Of a DNA stretch of 64,000 nt, positions 1-8,177 are shown piece by piece. This DNA comes from Nitrincola iocasae (GTDB lineage Bacteria; Pseudomonadota; Gammaproteobacteria; Pseudomonadales; Balneatricaceae). The notes under the pieces were generated by a model. The model was not told where the DNA came from and did not search any database. It saw only the letters and a program-made list of their open reading frames with translations. Made by a program: the position numbers and the translations under genes. Every line of letters starts with the position of its first letter. The stretch's first letter is position 1. The stretch spans positions 3,410,001 through 3,474,000 of the forward strand of contig NZ_CP044222.1 in the NCBI RefSeq assembly GCF_008727795.1. Direction: 5' to 3'.

Positions 1-497
1 TAAGCCGCCGCATAGGATAGATCGATCAGCCGATCCTGATGAAATGGCCCTCGGTCATTCACTCTGACAATAACACTTTTTCCGTTATCCAGATTTGTAA
101 CCCGAACGAATGAAGGAATTGGCAGGCTCTTATGGGCGGCTGTCATTTCATACATATCATACACCTCACCATTGGAGGTCAGGTGGCCATGAAACTTCAT
201 GCCATACCAGGAGGCGATACCACTTTCCCGATACCCCTCTGCACTTGGCATCACCGTATAGGTTTTACCAAACACTTCATAAGGGCTGCGGTTTCCACCA
301 CGACTCAAGGGCTCGTAACGAGGCACAGCATCTGGCACTTTACTAACATCAGGCGGGGTCGCCGGTGCCTTGTCATGGGTCATGCTGTAACGACCTGAGG
401 GGTCTGTCGGATGAGTAACGGGTGCCTGTGGACTCGGTCGTGACGAACACCCCGCCAGCATCACAACAAGCAATAAACTTATAAGCCCTGCACGCAT
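1..497 (-). CDS. rlpA: RlpA septal-ring lytic transglycosylase lipoprotein (partial)
   Basis: Translating the minus strand from the ATG at 497 gives a continuous frame to the window edge; the C-terminus is cut off, so a SPOR domain cannot be judged. RlpA is an outer-membrane lipoprotein that cleaves glycan strands lacking stem peptides. The start encodes a lipoprotein signal with lipobox LAGC at about residues 14-17. A proline/threonine-rich linker follows, then the double-psi beta-barrel with GIASWYG, the conserved TAAHKSLP and VNDRGPF; the His and Asp in these last two motifs are the expected catalytic pair. An AGGGG ribosome site precedes the ATG. It lies 67 bp downstream of mrdB on the same strand, the usual cell-wall cluster order. 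Confidence 0.93.
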   Translation of the reverse strand, partial: MRAGLISLLLVVMLAGCSSRPSPQAPVTHPTDPSGRYSMTHDKAPATPPDVSKVPDAVPRYEPLSRGGNRSPYEVFGKTYTVMPSAEGYRESGIASWYGMKFHGHLTSNGEVYDMYEMTAAHKSLPIPSFVRVTNLDNGKSVIVRVNDRGPFHQDRLIDLSYAAA

Positions 498-564
498 CTG
501 CAACCCCTATCAGCACTTGCCAGTCCCGGTTTTACACTTTGCCTGATCATTTTACTCTCCAGCA

Positions 565-1707
565 TCAATGCCTTTGCACCCCTGAATGTGCACTGACTGA
601 CATCAGAATGCCAAAACCAGCCATCAGTGTCACAATCGATGTTCCCCCATAGCTAATCATCGGCAAGGGTACTCCGACAACCGGCAACAAGCCGCTAACC
701 ATACCAATATTGACTGTCACATAGACAAAAAAGGTCAAGGTCACGCCTCCAGCCAGCAGCCTGGAATAACTGTCAGCCGCCCGCGCCGCTATAATCATAC
801 CGCGCGCTATAATCAGCAAATAAAGCAGTGTCAGCAGAGCAATACCGTACAGCCCCAGCTCTTCACCAATTACGGCAATAATAAAATCAGTATGGGATTC
901 AGGCAAAAAATTCAGCTGTGACTGCGTACCCTCTAACCACCCCTTACCAGAGATGCCACCAGAACCTATCGCCGTTTTTGATTGGATAATGTTCCAGCCT
1001 GATCCCAGCGGGTCACTTTCCGGATTCAAAAATGTCATCACGCGCTGTTGCTGATAGGGTTTCATGATGTTCCAAAAGACTGGCAAAGCGGCAGCCATCA
1101 GACCCAGAGCCACTAACACATAACGCCAATAAATACCGGATAGCAAAATAACAAAGATTCCCGAACTGGCAATCAGCAAGCTGGTACCCAAATCAGGCTG
1201 CTTCATGATCAGCACCGTAGGTATGGCCATAATAATTACAGCAACGACCAGACGCTTTAATGTCGGGGGTAAATGATCACGCACCAGAAAAGCAGCCATC
1301 GCCATCGGTAGCACCAGCTTCATCAGCTCAGAAGGCTGAAAACGAAATCCGGGCAGGGCGATCCAGCGCTGTGCACCCTTAGCCGACACACCAAACAACA
1401 TCACTGCAATCAACAAGGCCACACCAATAAGATAAAGCCAGGGAGCCAACAGCATAAAAGAGCGAGGCCGAACTTGTGCCAAAAAACCCAACAGGGTGAA
1501 ACCAGCAGCCATACGGACTGCCTGGCGCTGCACATACTCCATATCCTGACTCGATGCACTGTAGAGTACGAACAGGCCAAAGCCACATAGAATTAGCAAC
1601 AGCAAGAGCAACCAGGCATCCAGGTGAGTATAACTCCACCATCCCGGCGTTCGCTGAAAGTGATTACTTGCTCCTGGCATGGTCCTCTGGAAATCGCGAC
1701 TACTCAT
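565..1707 (-). CDS. mrdB: Rod-shape peptidoglycan polymerase RodA (SEDS)
   Basis: A polytopic inner-membrane glycosyltransferase that polymerises lipid II during lateral wall elongation together with PBP2. The protein shows about ten hydrophobic segments and SEDS-family hallmarks: the PSELMK motif near residue 125, the ESHTDF loop with the catalytic Asp near 274, EELGLYG just after it, and PMISYGGTS near 350-357. I chose the ATG at 1707 rather than 1725, because GGAGG lies six bases before it and it overlaps the end of mrdA (stop at 1702-1700), giving translational coupling. The length (380 aa) fits the family. Confidence 0.96.
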   Translation of the reverse strand: MSSRDFQRTMPGASNHFQRTPGWWSYTHLDAWLLLLLLILCGFGLFVLYSASSQDMEYVQRQAVRMAAGFTLLGFLAQVRPRSFMLLAPWLYLIGVALLIAVMLFGVSAKGAQRWIALPGFRFQPSELMKLVLPMAMAAFLVRDHLPPTLKRLVVAVIIMAIPTVLIMKQPDLGTSLLIASSGIFVILLSGIYWRYVLVALGLMAAALPVFWNIMKPYQQQRVMTFLNPESDPLGSGWNIIQSKTAIGSGGISGKGWLEGTQSQLNFLPESHTDFIIAVIGEELGLYGIALLTLLYLLIIARGMIIAARAADSYSRLLAGGVTLTFFVYVTVNIGMVSGLLPVVGVPLPMISYGGTSIVTLMAGFGILMSVSAHSGVQRH

Positions 1708-3589
1708 CCTCAGCCTCCAGTTCATAGCGATCCAGCAACCAGGCGTCCATCACTTGACGCGCTATAGGCGCAGCCACACTGGAGCCGCCCCCAGCGTTTT
1801 CTACCACCACGGCAATGGCAATTTGTGGATCATCAGCCGGCGCAAAGGCAATAAACAGCGCATGATCATGATGGCGTTCACTCAATTCCTCTGGCTTATA
1901 CCGCCCGTCATCCGGTATGGCGACCACTTGTGCAGTACCGCTCTTACCTGCCATTTTGTATTCCAATCCCTGACCAACACGCCTTGCCGTTCCTGTTGGT
2001 CCATGCATAACATCAACCATGCCCTGAATAACTGAATCCCAATACTCAGGATGTTTAATGGCTACATCATCCGGTACAGGATGCTCTTTGACCATATCCG
2101 GCAGGGTCAGCGACTCACCTTCATCAGTTTCTTCAACTACCCCCATCAGCAAGCGGGGCTGCATCCATTTACCCCGGTTAGCCAGTACATTAGCGGCTAC
2201 AGCCAGCTGTAAGGGGGTTGCAACAAAAAAACCCTGACCAATACTCATATTCACCGAATCACCGGGATACCATGGCTCTCCGAGGTTCCCGCGCTTCCAA
2301 TCAGCCGAGGGCAGAACACCGCGTATCGCTTCGGGTGTATCCAGGGTGGCAACCTCGCCAAAGCCAAACATACGTAGATAACGCGCCATCAACTCATTTC
2401 CCATACGGTGGCCGACATCATAAAACCAGGTATCTACCGACTGAGCTATAGCGAGATTCATATTCACCCGCCCGTGCCCTCCACGGCGCCAGTCACGATA
2501 ACGCCGACCACCAGGGGTGATCTGATAATAGCCAGGATCCCAGATGGTATAATCAGGCTGAACCGTTTCAGAATCTATTGCTGCCATCGCCATAATAGGT
2601 TTAATCGTTGAGCCAGGTGGATAGCCACCACGCACCGCCCGATTGAACAAGGGCAGATCGACATCATCGCGCAACGCATTGTAATCCGTATTGGAAATGC
2701 CCATTACGAACAGATTAGGGTCATAGGCGGGTGTACTGACCAGCGTCAGGATTCCACCGGTTTTCGGATCCAGAGCGACGACAGAAGCTCGCTTTCCTTC
2801 CAAGAGCTTTTCTGTAAACTGCTGCAGCCGCAGATCAAGACTCAACTTGATGTCAGCTCCGGGCGCTGGATCATTCTGTTCCAGAACACGCAATACACGA
2901 CCACGGGCATTGGTTTCAACTTTCCGCGATCCGACTTCACCATGCAATATCGGCTCATAAAAACGCTCAATACCGAGTTTTCCCAGGTAATTAGTACCGG
3001 CATACTGGACTGGATCCAGAGTTTGCAGATCACGTTCGTTAATCCGCCCCACATAACCCAAAACATGGGCCAGGGACTCGCCATAAGGGTAATAACGAAT
3101 CAGATCAGCTTCGACCTGCACACCGGGTAATTTATGATAGTTGACTGATATTCTTGCAATTTCATCTTCGGTTAAACGAAAGCGCAAGGGTACTGACTCA
3201 TAGGGACGACGACGCTGCTGCAGACGCTGGCGAAAGCGCTCCACATCACGCTCACTGACGTCAATCAGTTCGGCCAATGCCGCCAGCGTCTCATCCATGT
3301 CACGAATTTCTTCACGCAATAGCGTCACACTGAAGGTCGGCTGATTATCAGCCAGCAGGATACCCTGACGGTCGTAAATCAGCCCCCGTCGCGGGGCCAC
3401 AGGCTGTAACTGTATGCGATTACGATCAGAAATTGCGGAGTAGCGATCATACTCCATCACTTGCAGAAAGTAGGCACGACCCACCAGCACCATAAACACC
3501 AGGGTAACGATGACAAATGCCAACAGCGCCCGACGCTTGAAAGTTCGCGCCTCTCGACTGTAATCCTTGAGTGTTTCCGCCTGCTGCAT
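1700..3589 (-). CDS. mrdA: Penicillin-binding protein 2 (class B transpeptidase)
   Basis: The elongasome transpeptidase that cross-links peptidoglycan made by RodA. The 629-aa protein has a short cytoplasmic N-terminus, one membrane anchor at about residues 20-38, a non-catalytic pedestal domain up to about 240, and a transpeptidase domain. Active-site motifs are complete: STIK with the acylated Ser327, SVD at 384-386 and KSGT at 549-552. It overlaps rodA by a few bases and follows rlmH by 9 bp, the standard rlmH-mrdA-mrdB arrangement. Confidence 0.97.
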   Translation of the reverse strand: MQQAETLKDYSREARTFKRRALLAFVIVTLVFMVLVGRAYFLQVMEYDRYSAISDRNRIQLQPVAPRRGLIYDRQGILLADNQPTFSVTLLREEIRDMDETLAALAELIDVSERDVERFRQRLQQRRRPYESVPLRFRLTEDEIARISVNYHKLPGVQVEADLIRYYPYGESLAHVLGYVGRINERDLQTLDPVQYAGTNYLGKLGIERFYEPILHGEVGSRKVETNARGRVLRVLEQNDPAPGADIKLSLDLRLQQFTEKLLEGKRASVVALDPKTGGILTLVSTPAYDPNLFVMGISNTDYNALRDDVDLPLFNRAVRGGYPPGSTIKPIMAMAAIDSETVQPDYTIWDPGYYQITPGGRRYRDWRRGGHGRVNMNLAIAQSVDTWFYDVGHRMGNELMARYLRMFGFGEVATLDTPEAIRGVLPSADWKRGNLGEPWYPGDSVNMSIGQGFFVATPLQLAVAANVLANRGKWMQPRLLMGVVEETDEGESLTLPDMVKEHPVPDDVAIKHPEYWDSVIQGMVDVMHGPTGTARRVGQGLEYKMAGKSGTAQVVAIPDDGRYKPEELSERHHDHALFIAFAPADDPQIAIAVVVENAGGGSSVAAPIARQVMDAWLLDRYELEAEDE

Positions 3590-3598
3590 AATAACCTG

Positions 3599-4066
3599 TT
3601 ATTTATGGTAGGGATGACCCTGAAGCAGGGTCCAAGCACGATAGAGTTGTTCAGCAAGCAGTACTCGCACCAATGGGTGAGGCAGCGTCAAGGCTGACAA
3701 TGACCACTTCTGATCAGCCACTTGCAGACAACGTGGGTCCAGACCATCCGGCCCCCCCACCAACAGACTGACATTACGCCCCTGCATGCGCCAGTTTTCG
3801 GCATGGCTGGCAAGGTTTTCTGTCGACCAGTGTTTGCCTTGGACATCCAAGGCGATAACCTGTTCATTTTTGCCTAAAGCCGCCAGCATAGCATCACCTT
3901 CGGCACGCATTGCACGTGCCGGATCAGCGCCCTTCCCTCTGTAGCCAGGAGGCAGCTCCACCAGTTCCAGCTGAAAGTCAGCTGGCAGGCGTTTGCTGTA
4001 TTCCTGATAGCCAGCTTCGACCCAGCCCGGCATTTTCTGACCCACAGCCAGTAAACGTATCCGCAT
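3599..4066 (-). CDS. rlmH: 23S rRNA pseudouridine-1915 N3-methyltransferase RlmH
   Basis: A SPOUT-family methyltransferase that modifies pseudouridine 1915 in helix 69 of 23S rRNA on assembled ribosomes. At 155 aa it has the exact family size. The C-terminal trefoil-knot SAM site is visible as LLVGGPDGLD near residues 101-110 and the SLSALTLPHPLVRVLLAEQLYRA-type tail. The frame ends with YHK, typical of the family. It lies 2 bp downstream of rsfS and 9 bp upstream of mrdA in one minus-strand operon. Confidence 0.97.
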   Translation of the reverse strand: MRIRLLAVGQKMPGWVEAGYQEYSKRLPADFQLELVELPPGYRGKGADPARAMRAEGDAMLAALGKNEQVIALDVQGKHWSTENLASHAENWRMQGRNVSLLVGGPDGLDPRCLQVADQKWSLSALTLPHPLVRVLLAEQLYRAWTLLQGHPYHK

Positions 4067-4068
4067 AA

Positions 4069-4416
4069 TCAGGAAATGGCTTCAGCATCTTCCGGGGAGT
4101 GCCGCCACAGGCGTTCCAGATCATAGAAGCTGCGCGCATCTGGCATCATCAGATGGACCACCAGATCACCCAGGTCCACCAGAATCCAGTCGCCACTTTC
4201 CTGCCCTTCCGAACCGATGGGCTGCACACCTTCTGCTTTGACCTTTTCCATAACTTCACTGGCCATGGAAACCACATGACGACGGGATGTACCACTGGCA
4301 ATCAGCATGAAATCTGTCACGCTGGATTTGCCGGTTACATCCAGGACAACCAGGTCCCTGGCTTTCATATCGTCTAAAATTGCCTGCACTTTTTTGATCA
4401 GTTGCTCAGTTTGCAT
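4069..4416 (-). CDS. rsfS: Ribosome silencing factor RsfS
   Basis: RsfS binds ribosomal protein uL14 and blocks subunit joining under nutrient limitation. The 115-aa protein shows the family core: VVLDVTGKSSVTDFM near residues 22-36, a DWILVDLGDLVVHLM strand near 80-95, and RSFYDLERLW near the end. A GTG three bases upstream (4419) would add one Met; I chose the ATG at 4416. GAGGTAA lies upstream of both. It sits between nadD and rlmH, as in many gammaproteobacteria. Confidence 0.96.
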   Translation of the reverse strand: MQTEQLIKKVQAILDDMKARDLVVLDVTGKSSVTDFMLIASGTSRRHVVSMASEVMEKVKAEGVQPIGSEGQESGDWILVDLGDLVVHLMMPDARSFYDLERLWRHSPEDAEAIS

Positions 4417-4423
4417 CACTAAT

Positions 4424-5083
4424 CTATTTACCTCGTTTATAGCCGTAAAGCTGATGTTGTTTAATGTATTCCCATACCTGATCAGGCATCAAATAGCGCG
4501 GCGATTGCCCTTGACTGATCAGTTCACGTATCTGTGTTGCTGAGATTCCCAAGGGCGTCAGTTCGTGAATTAGAACACCACCGCAGGGCTTTTCTGTTAG
4601 CAGATGCGATGATTTGATCGCATGCTGCCGGGTAAACTCATCCATCTGCGCGACTGGCTGATACCGATAACCGGGACGCGCGACCGCAATGATATGACAG
4701 AGTGATAAAAAAGTATGCCAGTCTTTCCATTGTGGCAGAGTTAAATAGGCATCCATACCCATGACCATGCAAATCGGCCGCTCCGGCCCCAGCTCATCTC
4801 GTAATGACGCCAGTGTCAGAGCAGAATAGGAAGGCTTCGATGAATTAACCTCACGTGCATCGACACACAAACTCGCGGCGTCAGCCACCGCCAGCCTGAC
4901 CATGGTCAGCCGATGTTCGGCTGAACAGCCAGGATGCTGACGATGAACTGGCGCGCCTGACGGGATCATCGTGACCTGACTAAGCTGCAACCACTGCTGA
5001 ATTTCCAGTGCAGTTCTTAGATGGCCATGGTGGACAGGATCAAAGGTGCCCCCCATAAACACAAAGGGCTCATTTATCTGCAT
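4424..5083 (-). CDS. nadD: Nicotinate-nucleotide adenylyltransferase NadD
   Basis: Transfers AMP from ATP to nicotinate mononucleotide to give deamido-NAD in NAD biosynthesis. The 219-aa protein begins with the nucleotidyltransferase signature GGTFDPVHHGH (residues 12-22), where the HxGH-type motif binds ATP. The second signature ISATQIRELI lies near residues 179-188, and the TLPQWKDW segment is typical of NadD. It lies 3 bp after proA and 4 bp before rsfS, so the three genes are probably co-transcribed. Confidence 0.97.
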   Translation of the reverse strand: MQINEPFVFMGGTFDPVHHGHLRTALEIQQWLQLSQVTMIPSGAPVHRQHPGCSAEHRLTMVRLAVADAASLCVDAREVNSSKPSYSALTLASLRDELGPERPICMVMGMDAYLTLPQWKDWHTFLSLCHIIAVARPGYRYQPVAQMDEFTRQHAIKSSHLLTEKPCGGVLIHELTPLGISATQIRELISQGQSPRYLMPDQVWEYIKQHQLYGYKRGK

Positions 5084-5086
5084 TGA

Positions 5087-6343
5087 TTACTGCCGGACAT
5101 GCCCATCTCCCAGAACGACGTACTTCTCAGATGTCAGCCCCTCCAATCCAACCGGACCACGGGCATGAATTTTGTCCGTAGAAATACCGATTTCCGCACC
5201 CAGACCATATTCAAAACCATCAGCAAAACGGGTGGAGGCATTCACTATCACTGAACTGGAATCCACGGCCCGCAGAAACACCCGGGCGTCGGTATAGCTT
5301 TCCGTAACGATCGCATCGGTATGGTGTGAACCATACTGATTAATATGCTGGATGGCCTGCTCAAGACTGCTAACAACTTTTATGGCCAGCACCGGGGCCA
5401 GATACTCTGTTGACCAATCACTCTCGTCTGCCGCTTTAATCAGTGGCAGTAATTTTAACGTTTCAGGACAGCCGCGCAACTCCACCCCAGAAGCTTGATA
5501 ACGCTCAGCCAGATCCGGCAATACAGCAGAAGCCTGTTCGTTATGCACCAACAGGGTTTCCATGGTATTGCAGGTGCCGTAACGGTGGGTTTTGGCATTC
5601 AAGGCGATATTGATCGCTTTGACCTTGTCAGCGGCCCTATCGATATAGACATGACAGACGCCATCCAGATGTTTGATTACCGGCACGCGAGCATCCTTAG
5701 CGATGCGCTCAATCAATCCCTTGCCTCCGCGCGGAACAATTACATCGACATAGTCAGGCATACTGATCAACTGGCCCACGGCCTCCCGATCAGTGGTAGC
5801 GACAACCTGCACCGCCGTTTCCGGTAAACCCGCCTCACGCAAGCCACTGATAATGCACTCAGCAATTGCCTGATTGGACTTCAGCGCCTCCGAGCCACCA
5901 CGCAGAATCGTCGCATTACCCGATTTGATGCACAGACTGGCGGCTTCCGCAGTGACGTTAGGCCGAGACTCATAAATAATCCCGATCACACCCAAGGGCA
6001 CCCGCATTTTACCCACCTGAATGCCTGACGGCCGGTAGTTCATACCGGTAATACCACCGATTGGATCGGCTAACGCCGCCACCTGATGCAGCCCTTCGAT
6101 CATATTATCGATACGCGCCGAAGTCAGCTCCAGACGATCAAGCATGGCTGCATCAAGGCCTTTAGCACGCCCGGCTTGCATATCCTCAGCATTGGCCTGC
6201 TCTAACCTAGGTCGAGCGGCATCCAGAGCGGCTGCCATGGCAAGCAATGCCCGGTTTTTCTGCCCTGTGTCTGCACTGGCCATTTGGCTGGCGGCCTGCC
6301 GAGCTTGCTGGCCCAACGCAATCATATACTCTTGTGTATTCAT
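5087..6343 (-). CDS. proA: Gamma-glutamyl phosphate reductase ProA
   Basis: The NADPH-dependent second step of proline synthesis, reducing gamma-glutamyl phosphate to glutamate-5-semialdehyde. It has an aldehyde-dehydrogenase-like fold; the nucleophilic Cys lies in the segment RYGTCNTMETLLVH, and VIYESRPNVTAEAASLC and the C-terminal GPVGLEGLTSEKY are diagnostic. The frame extends upstream to 6433, but I chose the ATG at 6343, which gives 418 aa (family usual about 417) starting MNTQEYM; the extra 30 residues do not look like ProA and probably cover the promoter region. Confidence 0.95.
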   Translation of the reverse strand: MNTQEYMIALGQQARQAASQMASADTGQKNRALLAMAAALDAARPRLEQANAEDMQAGRAKGLDAAMLDRLELTSARIDNMIEGLHQVAALADPIGGITGMNYRPSGIQVGKMRVPLGVIGIIYESRPNVTAEAASLCIKSGNATILRGGSEALKSNQAIAECIISGLREAGLPETAVQVVATTDREAVGQLISMPDYVDVIVPRGGKGLIERIAKDARVPVIKHLDGVCHVYIDRAADKVKAINIALNAKTHRYGTCNTMETLLVHNEQASAVLPDLAERYQASGVELRGCPETLKLLPLIKAADESDWSTEYLAPVLAIKVVSSLEQAIQHINQYGSHHTDAIVTESYTDARVFLRAVDSSSVIVNASTRFADGFEYGLGAEIGISTDKIHARGPVGLEGLTSEKYVVLGDGHVRQ

Positions 6344-6509
6344 CCAGACTATCCGTAACGCGTAAAAACAACCATTATAGCCTGCCAGGGAGCGGGGGTC
6401 ATTCGCATTTAAGTCAATCGTCAAAGTATCCATTCCTCTGTGTGACTACTGGCCACGAACTGGTATCATTCAACGCTTGTTCTAAGGTCTTTCCGGAAGC
6501 CACCCTGTT

Positions 6510-8159
6510 ATGCAAACAGTGCCACCCAACACCGACAAGGCTCCACGCCCAATGCGCGCTATACTGGCCGCCATTCTGGCATTTACTCTGGGTCTGATCA
6601 CCACCCTGGTATTGATCCAGATGGACAACCAGCGGATTGCCGAAGAAGAAGCCCTGCTCAGCAGTGGCGCCTTGGCAGAAAGCGCTGCGTTGCTGCTCAA
6701 ACCCCTGGTCATGAGCGAAGACAGAATCAGCCTAAACTATCTGCTCAATGAACTGGCCAATCAACCCATGATCCGGGGTATGCGCCTGACTGACAACCAA
6801 GGCAATGTGCTTGGCATCAGTGGAGAGCATCAAGGCCGTTCATTGAACGTGCCGCTGATACGTAACGAGGAATCACTTGGTGAACTGACTGTCTGGGCCG
6901 ACCCAGATTCCTTATTGGCCGTGCTAAAGCGTCAGCAGTTAATGATTCTCTTGGCTGCCATGGCTACGCTGCTGCTTATGCTTATGGGCATCTGGCTGAG
7001 CCTGCGTCCTGTCAGGGTAGCAACCGCAGATATCGAGCATCAGGACACCCCCACCGAGCGCCAATTTGACCAGGTGATGCAGGAAATTAGTCAAGAAGAT
7101 AACGGCTCGGACAGCCTGCCGATTCTTGATCCGGATGATATCGACGATCTGGAACTGTCCCCGGTATTGCCACCTGAACCGGTGAAGATAAAGCCCCCCC
7201 CCACACTTGAGCACCCAGCAGATAAACCGGCAACACCCGATCGTTTTGTTGCTGAGCGCGACAAACCCGACCCGGCAGACCATACCTTCATCAGCTTTAG
7301 TGCCCGTGACGAGGAACTGAATGATCAGGAACTGGTGTCGCTACTGAAACCTGAGCGCGAACGTGGCCCCATTCCCCGATTCACACCAGCCACAGCCGGG
7401 CATATGCGTGACCCGGATAGCCAGGATGATGACGCTTACGTTGAATTGGAAGAGCAGAAATCTGCACCCCCGGTTGAAGAAACGTCTCGTCTGCGTAACA
7501 ACCCCTTACTCAGCGCGCTGGATGAGGATGAAGAACAGTTAAACCTCTATGCTTTTGAGCAGGATCTGGAGCTGATGTTGCCGGCCGAAGAGGCTGGCTA
7601 TCTGCTGCTGATCGATGCCACCAGTGCACATTCTGAACTGGTCGAGGAGGAAGAGCATCAATCGCTGCTGAAAACTTACCGTATGCTGGCCAACTCAGTG
7701 GCTGTCATCTATAACGGACGGGTGGTTAAAGCGAGCAATGCTGATCTACAGATGATTTTTGATCAGCCCCAGGCCGATGACACCCACGGCGTGAATGCCA
7801 TGTGTGCGGCCATGCTGTTCACGCATTTATACAAACAGTACAATCAGTCACGCATCCGCCAGTTCCGCCCCGTGATGAACCTGCACATGGCGTTGGTGCG
7901 AGGTAAGGCAGAAAAGCTGGAGCGACTACTGGAAGAGGCACGTTTCCTCACCCGCACTACCCAGAGCAACGAGCTGATTAGCCATACCGCACTCACCGAA
8001 GCACCGGATCTGAAGCGCACCCTGTTGGATGGTGCCAGCATTCGCCGGGAAGATGAAGACAAGGTACTGGTGTTGCAGATCAGTAAATCCTATCAGGATT
8101 TATTGGAAAAGCAGTCACGCCACCTGATGATTAAACTCAGCCAGCGTGAACCTTCTTAG
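6510..8159 (+). CDS. YtjB/Smp-like membrane protein with C-terminal cyclase-like domain
   Basis: A 549-aa protein with three parts. Residues 1-165 look like the YtjB/Smp (AhpA) family: a membrane segment near 18-36, a periplasmic domain, and a second segment near 143-163. Residues about 170-340 are an acidic, proline-rich, probably disordered linker. Residues about 345-549 have a pattern like a class III nucleotide cyclase homology domain: LLLIDATSAH (Asp369) in place of the first metal-binding strand, VVKASNADLQMIF (407-415) at the second, and FLTRTTQSNELISHTA near the end. The second metal Asp position is altered, so a catalytic role is doubtful. It is convergent with parC. Function is unknown; the cyclase-like reading is my inference from the alignment by eye. 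Confidence 0.7.
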   Translation: MQTVPPNTDKAPRPMRAILAAILAFTLGLITTLVLIQMDNQRIAEEEALLSSGALAESAALLLKPLVMSEDRISLNYLLNELANQPMIRGMRLTDNQGNVLGISGEHQGRSLNVPLIRNEESLGELTVWADPDSLLAVLKRQQLMILLAAMATLLLMLMGIWLSLRPVRVATADIEHQDTPTERQFDQVMQEISQEDNGSDSLPILDPDDIDDLELSPVLPPEPVKIKPPPTLEHPADKPATPDRFVAERDKPDPADHTFISFSARDEELNDQELVSLLKPERERGPIPRFTPATAGHMRDPDSQDDDAYVELEEQKSAPPVEETSRLRNNPLLSALDEDEEQLNLYAFEQDLELMLPAEEAGYLLLIDATSAHSELVEEEEHQSLLKTYRMLANSVAVIYNGRVVKASNADLQMIFDQPQADDTHGVNAMCAAMLFTHLYKQYNQSRIRQFRPVMNLHMALVRGKAEKLERLLEEARFLTRTTQSNELISHTALTEAPDLKRTLLDGASIRREDEDKVLVLQISKSYQDLLEKQSRHLMIKLSQREPS

Positions 8160-8177
8160 CTAATAGTTAGCAACCTG

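Noticed and set aside
6344..6433. N-terminal extension of ProA
   Set aside because: The added 30 residues do not resemble the family, and the shorter start gives the normal length.
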